From contig NC_060257.1 of the NCBI RefSeq assembly GCF_921293095.1, positions 92,183,449-92,247,448 of the forward strand: a stretch of DNA of 64,000 nt, read 5' to 3'. The notes beneath the pieces were generated by a model. That model was not told where the DNA came from and made no database searches. It saw nothing but the letters and a program-made list of their open reading frames with translations. The position numbers were made by a program, and so were the translations under genes. Of the stretch, positions 56,901 through 64,000 are shown one piece after another. Origin of the DNA: Ischnura elegans (lineage: Eukaryota; Arthropoda; Insecta; Odonata; Coenagrionidae). Position 1 is the first letter of the stretch; each line of letters opens with the position of its first letter.

Positions 56901-57759
56901 GATCCATCCTATACCCAATCACTGCGACAGTGAAATCAGGTGTTTGAGGCGTAACACGCACATTTCTCTCGTAAATACGTGTACTTGAAATGGCATTTGA
57001 TGGATAAGAATTTTTACATCGGACAGAAATGCATAATAGCGGTGAAAATTCCGAGTGGAGTGAAACATTTTTTTAGCGGCGTGTTCCTTCAGGAAATTTG
57101 AAAGAGATATAATCCGAATCAACAATAATAACAACAAAGGAATAATATTCCTGTAATCAACTAAAATCTTTTGAATCCATTAATGAATGTCATAATTCGC
57201 AAAAATCCAGCGTTTCCTGGGGCATAGGCAACCCGAATATAGTAAATATTCAAAATCTTGAGAAACAATTGAGGCAGCAGTGAGGATTAGGTAGAATTCA
57301 TTAATTTTAATGTTTTTGTTCCCAAATCCCTCAAACAAGCAAAGTAATCCATCATAATTTTTCCTTTGAAAAGCATTTAATATGAAAAAAGTTTAAAAAT
57401 ACATATAACAGAATTCATCGTTTGAAAAAATCATTTGTTACAATTTTGGTTCAAGCCACCAGACCTTTCCCAGATTTATTTTCATAATCCAATGGTCTTC
57501 ATTGCAGGAAAGCAGTGCAGTCATATTTATCTTTTTTTATCAGTTATTAAAGTTTTATTTTGTCTTTTCATGAATATTATGGTACATGTTAACGAACAGA
57601 CATGAAAATGTGGGCTGATATTATTCCGGTATAAATAACTATTTAATTAGCTTACTTAAATGATAGCTGTTCTTAAACACTTTTAACTTTATTTTCAGTG
57701 CATCCTGGAGCGAAAGAACGCCTTGTTCAAATAACTGGACCCAATGAAGAAAAGATTCT
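44838..57759 (+). CDS. mxt: Mextli-like eIF4E-binding protein, first six coding exons (3' end beyond window)
   Basis: Mextli binds eIF4E and promotes translation initiation in the cytoplasm; it combines a MIF4G-like helical domain, a KH domain and a C-terminal eIF4E-binding site. The join seen is 44838-44964, 45036-45176, 45849-46012, 50214-50454, 54684-54755 and 57699-57759, totalling 806 nt (268 codons plus two bases) with matching phases and GT-AG borders. Residues 1-42 are basic, about 43-144 are the MIF4G-like helices, about 145-205 are Thr/Ser/Pro-rich, and from about 210 a KH fold starts, with the GIKG loop at 227-230. The rest of the KH domain and the eIF4E-binding region must lie after the window. 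The name rests on the remembered domain combination and sequence; another KH/MIF4G protein is possible but less likely. Confidence 0.82.
45036..45176 (+). CDS. mxt: mxt coding exon 2 (MIF4G-like helices)
   Basis: After TTTATTTTCAG it encodes helical sequence starting VEEIMHLIDCVAASISNG and ends before GTAAAG. The intron before it is only 71 bp. Confidence 0.82.
45849..46012 (+). CDS. mxt: mxt coding exon 3 (MIF4G-like helices)
   Basis: After TTATTTAG it encodes DQLDRAFVTFRNGCREEQLD and a leucine-rich helix with LLEIIELRAMQW, ending before GTGAGT in phase 0. Confidence 0.84.
46013..47438. other. mxt intron 3, part before hAT-A copy 3
   Basis: AT-rich, without recognised exon or repeat. Confidence 0.6.
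47439..48849 (+). mobile_element. hAT-A element, copy 3 (complete, 1,411 bp)
   Basis: The ends are TAGAGATGTGCAAATAGT and CTATCCGACCCATCTCTA, and the octamer GTAATTTC is duplicated exactly at 47,431-47,438 and 48,850-48,857. This indicates hAT-type integration. The interior matches copies 1, 2, 4 and 5. Relative to copies 1 and 4 it lacks about 270 bp before the helix-turn-helix remnant, with the junction near 48,340. No transposase frame is intact. Confidence 0.9.
48858..50213. other. mxt intron 3, part after hAT-A copy 3
   Basis: A somewhat GC-richer block at about 49,080-49,850 may be another old insertion, but I recognise no motif. The intron ends with TGTGTGCAG. Confidence 0.5.
50214..50454 (+). 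CDS. mxt: mxt coding exon 4 (linker and KH start)
   Basis: It encodes AGQNEAAQGTTSGGVTP and a Thr/Ser/Pro linker, then NYFRDEVVIRNSDSGK, the first strand of the KH domain. Two acceptors four bases apart (50,213 and 50,217) are possible; only the first keeps the frame. It leaves one base before GTAATT. Confidence 0.85.
50455..52270. other. mxt intron 4, part before the pogo/Tigger element
   Basis: Contains the SINE-like repeat at 51,253-51,470 and no recognised exon. Confidence 0.6.
51253..51470 (-). repeat. Dispersed SINE-like repeat, copy 2
   Basis: Homologous to 37,074-37,290 over its whole length. On the minus strand GGTCTCCAAATCCCGGG resembles a pol III box B. Confidence 0.55.
52271..54602 (+). 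mobile_element. Degraded pogo/Tigger element (2,332 bp)
   Basis: The ends are CAGTAAAACCTCACCTTAAC and GTTTAAGAGAGGTTTTACTG, with TA at 52,269-52,270 and 54,603-54,604. Subterminal repeats of AACGAACTCCCG and ATCAACGAAA occur at both ends. A transposase remnant lies at 53,279-53,919. A segment with TTTACTTCAAGAACTCCTGC is duplicated (53,646-53,730 and 53,910-54,000). Confidence 0.88.
53279..53919 (+). pseudogene. pogo/Tigger transposase remnant
   Basis: 53,279-53,680 encodes part of the DDE catalytic domain: FFLDRCTGPN holds the second aspartate and KLRPLDRGVI the third, with 30 residues between. The frame then shifts. 53,713-53,919 encodes an acidic C-terminal piece with SWQGLSKVMN of the kind found after the catalytic core. 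The N-terminal DNA-binding half is not recognisable, so it is inactive. Confidence 0.8.
54684..54755 (+). CDS. mxt: mxt coding exon 5 (KH GxxG loop)
   Basis: After GCCACACAG it encodes VMGIKGRRVHMIEELSETII then SFQR, containing the GIKG loop and following helix of a KH fold. It ends before GTATGA and leaves one base. Confidence 0.88.
54756..55396. other. mxt intron 5, first part
   Basis: Unremarkable apart from a CTCTCT microsatellite near 54,780. Confidence 0.6.
55397..55645 (+). mobile_element. pogo/Tigger-like left end, truncated
   Basis: It starts CAGTGGAACCCCGATTTATC and repeats CCCGCATCTATCGTTTGA-like units, as in pogo-type subterminal regions. No matching right end is seen before 59 kb. 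It runs directly into hAT-A copy 4. Confidence 0.6.
55646..57235 (+). mobile_element. hAT-A repeat, copy 4 (no outer termini)
   Basis: It matches copies 1, 3 and 5 across the interior of the family. At 56,603-56,683 it keeps a frame MALPRTRVRTLKDRLKIIED followed by EEKDPG and TAG, the same position and stop as in copy 1. The hAT-type ends are missing on both sides. The edges are approximate. Confidence 0.75.
57236..57698. other. mxt intron 5, last part
   Basis: AT-rich, nothing recognised; it ends with the acceptor TTTATTTTCAG. Confidence 0.6.
57699..57759 (+). CDS. mxt: mxt coding exon 6 (KH strands)
   Basis: It encodes VHPGAKERLVQITGPNEEKI, the last part of the KH sheet and start of the final helix. 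The donor is CT|GTGAGT, leaving two bases. No continuing exon was found before the window ends. Confidence 0.87.
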
Positions 57760-59357
57760 GTGAGTAAATTTCTTATCATTTTGTACAAGCTGTATTTGAT
57801 TTATCATTCTTAACACGCTGCGTACCGGGGTATTTATATTCCTAGGAATTCTGGGTGGAGGAGTTGAGATTGGAAATATGTGCCTATTAGGGCGTAATGC
57901 CTTTGGTTTAAACATGGTCAAAAAGCTAATGTGTAGAATATAACTGCCGCGTGACGGCCGCGCCGCGTGACGTGTGAACCTCATGAATGTCGCGAGAGTA
58001 ATGCTTGAAGAAGCCGTAAACACACTGCATTCGTAGAAATAATGGCCAAGAGTTTATCGTCATGGCGAAACACAATGTTAATTTTGTTCTAGCAGATACC
58101 AGAAGCGTATTGACATTGTTAACAGGGATTATGGACAATTTTTTGTCACAAAAAGAATCATTTCATTGAAATGAAACTTCTTAAGATGAAATGTTAACAC
58201 TTTTGAAAGAGACAGTAATCACGGCAATTATCGTGGATGTTTTAATTTGTGGACTTACCATCATAAAATCCTTTACTTATTACTGGTTTTTAGTTTCCGG
58301 ATGTAAATTGTGAAATAAATGAACAAAAAGTGTTATAGCTATAGCTGTTGTCTTGCCCTCTGAAGGGAGGAAATTCGGGGTTCTCTCCGTTTCTTTTAGG
58401 ATTAGCATTCAAATTTCGTTGGAACAGCATTTTTTTAAAGCAGAGGTCTCGCTTTGGTCCACCTATGTTCCTGATAAATGTTCAAGTCAGTTTTGTACTA
58501 TGAAAAATAGTAAATTGTCATAAAAATGAAAAGGTAACTCAGAGATGGGGATTTTTACATGAAAATATCCGTAAGTTAACTTATATTTACATCAGAGTTA
58601 CACGTACAGTCACTTTCAAAAGTTTTAGGACAAAGTTTGTAGCACCACTTCTGCTTCTCAAGGAAATTTAGTATCCTATACTCCTTTCGTAGATATCTGC
58701 TGCACTCTGCTGACATGCCGCTTGTGATTATATACATGCACACAAAGGGAAAAATTATTTTATACTGCAAATTCATCATTCCGCTTCTATTTATGTGGGG
58801 TGTAATGATTATTTTGTGAGCATTTACTGCATACTTGCACCAGTTTTTACCCATAGTGGTTAAAGTAATTATTATATGATTTTTTACGTAAAACGGGTCG
58901 TCGCGGCGGTGGCCTTGTGAGCAACGCTTTCAGCTCGGGTAGTGAAGAATGAGGGGTCGGGACTGTCTCTCATAATTTTTTCAGCTTCTTTTCCTACGTA
59001 TTAACAGGTTTTTTATAATCGTAATTTCGCTATATTTGATATTATGCTTTCATTATTGCTGATGCGAATTTTAAAAATTAAGAGAAAAGTGGTGGATAAA
59101 ATCCTGGCGTCAGCATTAACGTACAGTTTGAAGTCTGGCGAAAGGAGTCACACATTATAATTTATTATTTGTCAATTATTCTTTTTTGATTAATGATAGT
59201 TCAAACTATTTGCTAGTATTCATTCAGTAAGTATTTGCCTCCGGTTTCTCCGTTTTGTTGTAAGATTTGTAAAGTTATCCGTGTTTATTATTTACTATTT
59301 GTTCTTCTATTTATAGACCTGGTGGCACCAGAAGTCAAATGTGCTTATTTCTGTTTA
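57760..59357. other. mxt intron 6, first part
   Basis: No exon in the required phase was recognised. GC-richer patches at 57,820-58,090 and 58,890-58,960 carry no identifiable motif. Confidence 0.5.
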
Positions 59358-59359
59358 TA

Positions 59360-61599
59360 CAGTGGAGCCCCGCTAATCCGAAATCCGGTAATCCGAAAAT
59401 CCGCTTAATCCGAAATCAAAATCAGGAAAAAACAAAACTTTATAGAATCCAGAAAAAACATGGTAAAATTTATTTTTGAAAATTACAGTATGTTTTTAGG
59501 TTGGAAAATGTAATAAACAAAATAAAACAGTGTCACAGAACAAAACTACATTGGTTTAAAAAAGTCCGTAACATTTTTTTGTCGGAGAGAAGAACACCTC
59601 TCTTTTGAACTGTGATTGCGCCAGCGTCTCAGAAACAAAGTGTCGGCTGGTGTCGCGACAGACTGTTGTTCTATGTAGCGTAGCACAAGATCGAAGGCGG
59701 CCGCGGCGTCCAAATGGGAAACTCTCTGCTCGCTGTCATCGTCTGCCTCACCTTCACTGTCGTCCTGGGCTGTGTTGTTGTCCGGGGATCTCAAAACCAT
59801 ATCTACAATTTGCTGAAGATCGGTAAAGATTTCGTGATCGTTGTCGTCAGCTTGCATCCAATCGTCGACATCATTTTCATTTCGCAGCCGAGAATATTTT
59901 GGATCATCTGCTGCAGCTGTGCAACGTTTTGGTCTGGTTGTGGATTTTCATCAAAAGTAAGACTTGGCCAAAGTTTACTCCTGGATTTTTTAATCAGGTG
60001 TTCTTTTGTAGCTTCCCATGAATCTGCTACCCAGTAAATAACATCTTTGACGTTTATAATTTTAAGTTTATCAATCATGGAGAGGGTTTCATCTTCATTT
60101 TCGAGGACTCGTCTCAGTAGCTGTTTTCTGTAAGAAAGTTTGAGATGCTGCAATACATGTTGGTCCATGGGCTGGAGCAAAGGGGTCACGTTTGGTGATA
60201 GGAAAACGGCCTTTGTATCTCCATTGACTAATTCGTCTTTTGAGGGATGTGAGGAAGCGTTGTCTAGGAAAAGTAAAGCACGGATTGGTAGCTCATTTTC
60301 AACACAAAATCGAGTGACTTCAGGAACAAACTGGTTGTCAAACCATTCCTTAAAATGTTTTGAGGTCATCCAAGCATTTTTGGAGTTTTTGTAGACGACA
60401 GGTAGGGTTTGTAGGTTTAGGTTTTTGAATGCCCTTGGTTTTGCTGCTTTCCCAATAACCATTAAGGGCAACTTATGATTTCCTGCAGCATTACTGCAGA
60501 CTAAAACAGTCAACCTTTCTTTGCTTATTTTCAAGCCGGGTGCATGTCTCTCTTCTTGTGCAGCTAGACTTTTTCTAGGCAATGCCTTAAAGTTAAGGCC
60601 TGTCTCGTCAGCATTGTATATTTGCTGCGGTGAATAGTTTCCAGCAGCGATCAGGTCAGCAAATGTATTTACGTATTCAGATGCAGCAGCCACATCAGAA
60701 GACAGCCGCTCCCCAGTTATGGCTAACTGACGAATCCCGTGGCGGTTCTTGAAACGATTAAGCCAACCTGAGCTGGCTTTGAATGAATCGTCTCCGTTCA
60801 TTAATTCGTTTAATTGCAGGGCTTTTTCTTTGACCAAGGGCCCACTAATCGGGATACCCTTTTCCCTCTCCTGAGAAAACCAGACAAACAGAGCACTGTC
60901 AAGCTTATCTAGTGATGTGCTTTTAGCTGTTTTACGAGTTCAAGTACACTTACTTGTTGTTGCCATGTCTGTTCGATTTTATTTCGGTTTTTCTTCCAGT
61001 CTGTGATTGTCGAATTTCCCACTCCAAACTCCACTGCCAATTTCGATGCACTTTCCCCTTTATCCAAACGTTTTAACACTTCAAGTTTATCTTGCAGTGT
61101 AATCGAAGTATGTTTACGTTTTGAGGCCATTACACTGCACTCACAAAACTAAAATTGTTTACTGTATAAACAGTAAGATAAAAAACGGAGATTGCGTAAA
61201 ATATCGCTTAGTAAAACTACACTTAACTTTAGTCTGTAATTGTAATAAATAACAGTCACAATGTTAACGCAACGCGACGACTCACTGGGCTCAATAACTG
61301 ACAAAGAGGCAATGGGCGGGGCTTCTACAACATAGGTTGTGCTGCTACCTATTGGATTTCTTTGCAAATACGAACTCAAGCGGTAGCCGTGCAGAGCCTT
61401 GCCGTACGGCGTACATAATGAAGTTGGTTGTTTCTCATACCGTATGGATGTGAAACGGCGTTTCGGCGATTCATTTATGTAGTTATACGTTGTATTTAAT
61501 AATTTATCGTTAAATTAGTAACAGTCCGCTTAATCCGAAATATTCGCTAATCCGAAATGGGTCCGGTCCCAATTATTTTGGATTAGCGGGGCTCCACTG
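59360..61599 (-). mobile_element. pogo/Tigger transposon, near-complete (2,240 bp)
   Basis: Inverted terminal repeats begin CAGTGGAGCCCCGCTAATCC on both strands, with TA at 59,358-59,359 and 61,600-61,601. AATCCGAAAT motifs repeat inside both ends. The minus strand carries a transposase gene with two frameshifts. Length and layout are those of a full Tigger-like element, so this looks like a recent arrival. Confidence 0.95.
59546..61130 (-). pseudogene. pogo/Tigger transposase (two frameshifts)
   Basis: Three minus-strand frames read in order. 61,130 to about 60,945 begins MASKRKHTSITLQDKLEVLK and holds the N-terminal psq/CENP-B helix-turn-helix with EFGVGNSTITDWKK. About 60,940 to 59,880 holds the CENP-B-type second DNA-binding domain (GIPISGP, GWLNRFKNRHG) and the DDE core: YNADETGLNF, LLFLDNASSHP and LLQPMDQHV, the last two aspartates having 32 residues between them. 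About 59,880 to 59,546 is the acidic C-terminus ending VTDFFKPM. The breaks lie near 60,945 and 59,885 and look like single-base indels; no other stop interrupts the reading. All catalytic aspartates are present. Confidence 0.93.
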
Positions 61600-61601
61600 T
61601 A

Positions 61602-62679
61602 GTGAGTAATTCGATATCGTAGTGTTCCTGGAGTACAAATTTGAGATTATCATGTATTAATTTGTACTATTTGACATATCACCAGGTTAGCGTTGAAGAC
61701 CCTTTCCGTTGCAGTGGTTGGCTTTTAATGCCCAAGATAGAAACAAAGAGTGAACACCAGGGCTAATATGCAGTAAATGCACACGAAATAATAATTATAT
61801 CCAACATAAATTGAAGCAGAATGACATATTTGCTATTAAAAAGTAAAATTTCCCGTTGAGTGCGTATATACGAAATTTTTGCGATGTGTGGTCAAAGACA
61901 ACAAAAGAAGTAATGGAAACTAAATCTCTTTGGAGGATTAGCCTTTGAGGAAGAATAATCCAACGATCAGATCGTTAGATAGCATTTAGTGACAGTGAGG
62001 GAATGGAAGGATGTTTACTGCTCTGGAACAACAATCCTGGGTCTCCCTATGAGGGCTCGTAGATAACTTGGCCCTCATATCGAAGTTTTATTTCCTAAGG
62101 CCAAAGGACAAATACGATTGTGACGAAACATCGTGTGGATAAACTAATGGGAATTTATCAGGTATAAATAAAAAAGTAAATGATCACAGTAGTAACATAA
62201 TTTATGCCATAACATTTTATGCATAGGAGAAAATTCTTACGTTTTGTCTAGCTTTAGACTGATGGCAAATACCAATTGCTTTTTTTGTGACGATACATGT
62301 CAACAAGGTATGTAAAATAAATTTAAATATGTAAGGCCATTTCCTTGCTTCAATTCTGCTAAATAGAAAGAAAAATCAATTTCAGCCTTGAACATTTGCA
62401 TTTTGTGCACCTTTAAATTGTGAAGAATTTTAGGAAATTATACTGCGAATGAAGTTCTACATTTTTACAAAATGAAATTTATTCAACTTTAAGGTTTAAC
62501 AGTTCCCACTCATCACATTTCCTTACATTTTGGGAAGACAATAAAAAATTAGAAATTGACTCCGTCCTTCCTTGCTATTGCCACTAATGAAGTGTCCTCT
62601 GCAGACATTCAACAACCGATTTTCACCCATACTTTCCAGCTGAATAGCCCAGGAATAGTCTAGTAGAACTTATCACTTG
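61602..62679. other. mxt intron 6, between two transposons
   Basis: No exon or repeat was recognised. Confidence 0.5.
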
Positions 62680-63863
62680 CAGGGTTCCCACTCAACAGTG
62701 AAAACCTTAAAACCGTGAATTTCGTCTACCATGAGAAAACCTGGAAAAAGCCGTGAATTTTGCCATGAAACCTTAAAAATGTTTCAATCTTGATAATAAT
62801 ACTACGATTGACTGATTAAATTTGATATATTAATCATGTTTCAAGGTCAGGCACGCGCAGACTTGGTCTATGAATTTATCTGCCCACGAATGTTCGAAGT
62901 GTAGTAATTGGTCCTTAATATATGACACATTGACCAATATTTTCCATTTTAATAGCAGAAGTCTGTTATTTTGTCTAAGCATTTCAATTTCAGTGATAGC
63001 TTGGGATGGACTTTTATTCGAAAAAGGACAAGTGAAATAACTTGCATTTTTAATAGAATGAACCATTTACGAAAACTATGTGATTTGTAATTTGAAGTTC
63101 AGTTCTCACACAAAATGAAGGCACATGCCATATGCTTCAAAATATGAGTTTGCTATTGGAATTTTACTAAAGGAAACATTTCTACGGCAAATAGGCTTTC
63201 AAATTATGGCAATAGCTCTCAATAGACTGCGCTCACCTCGTTTGAGTTTATGTGAATAATAAAGTGAAAGTGAAAATAACCTGTTGCAGCAGGTATTTAT
63301 TTTGTCTTTATATATTTCAAACCAAGTGCATTATAGTTATATGAAATTGCTTTTTTGATTTATTAAATTCTATAAACAATTATAATAAAATATTTTCCGC
63401 GATCTCAGTAAGATTGGGTAAGGGAAATTTGGTTGCTGTGTGATTATAACAACGTGCGCAAAAAAAATCTCTCGGTGAGGAATTAAAAAAGGACTTCTGG
63501 TGTCCAGACGGAAGAAGGTCCTGGGGGCATTCGCATATTAACGGAGGCCATGGTATTCAGCGTCCAGGCAAGAGCACAGTTGGGTTGGGCCTTTACTTGG
63601 CCGTGAATTTTGCAAACGATAGGTGACGTCGTAACAGATATCACTTTTCAATGCTGCGTTTACATTCATGGCGTCTGTCGGGTACGTTAATTTTTAGTTA
63701 ATATACGGCCGGTGATTGTCTTAATGTTGACTTATTAACGGACCGTGAATGTGATGACATAGAGATGTGAAAACCTGAAATAAACCGTGAAAACTTGGAA
63801 AAAAAAACATGAAGACCTGGAAAAAACCATGAATTTCATTATTTAGGTGGAGTGGGAACCCTG
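62680..63863. mobile_element. hAT-B element (1,184 bp)
   Basis: The ends are CAGGGTTCCCACTCAACAGT and AGGTGGAGTGGGAACCCTG, flanked by ACTTG on both sides (62,675-62,679 and 63,864-63,868). GTGAAAACCT and CCTGGAAAAAGCCGTGAATT units recur at both ends. The right 515 bp match 1,329-1,801. No transposase frame is seen. CAGGGTTCCCAC termini suggest hAT, but the visible duplication is 5 bp rather than 8, so the superfamily is tentative. Confidence 0.75.
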
Positions 63864-64000
63864 ACTTGATATTTTCTCCAGAGTTCCTCACTACTCACGA
63901 AGGAAAGTTGTAATCTCAGTGAGAAAAGTAAAGAATGGAAGTAATGAAATAAAACACCCTAGGAAGATAATCCAAATCCCATGCAAAGCCACATGTCACT

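Noticed and set aside
59327-59358. Next mxt exon starting after TTTATAG
   Set aside because: The phase would fit, but the translated sequence does not continue the KH helix and runs into the transposon terminus.
59605-60037. Plus-strand frames over the Tigger transposase
   Set aside because: They are shadows of the minus-strand transposase, which has recognisable domains.

Overview
The window is a piece of an animal nuclear genome, most likely an insect or other arthropod. The reasons are GT-AG introns from about 0.5 to 8 kb, AT-rich and repeat-laden introns, mariner, pogo/Tigger and hAT DNA transposons, and a gene resembling Mextli, which I know best from insects. I cannot name the species. 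All three protein genes lie on the + strand.

Layout. (1) 1-2.57 kb: nested fragments of two hAT-like repeat families. (2) 4332-6743: the last two coding exons and 3' end of a Caper/RBM39 splicing-factor gene, whose upstream exons are not in view. (3) 7.5-9.6 kb: two hAT-type non-autonomous elements with exact 8-bp target duplications, upstream of the next gene. (4) 10038-33170: a complete Ajuba-family LIM gene (jub; nine coding exons, 869 codons) with a 628-codon disordered first exon and three C-terminal LIM domains. Its introns hold pogo-type MITEs, a deleted mariner, LINE remnants, a 239-bp palindrome and a 1.8-kb hAT-like element. (5) 33.2-44.4 kb: no coding exon found; it holds tRNA-derived SINE-like units, hairpins and a MITE, and may include a long jub 3' UTR. 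(6) 44838-57759: the first six coding exons of a Mextli-like eIF4E-binding protein (MIF4G-like and KH regions), continuing beyond the window. Its introns hold a hAT-like element, a degraded 2.3-kb pogo/Tigger element and, at 59360-61599, a nearly intact 2.24-kb pogo/Tigger element with two frameshifts. (7) 62680-63863: another hAT-like element.

The genes act in separate processes: nuclear splicing (Caper), Hippo/junction signalling (Ajuba) and cytoplasmic translation initiation (Mextli). I see no operon-like relation beyond shared strand and adjacency. I did not find a clear new biological system. The best leads are a repeat family that combines hAT-style ends with a CENP-B/Tigger-like helix-turn-helix remnant, and two near-identical inverted MITEs flanking jub exons 2-4, an arrangement that could favour circular RNA formation.
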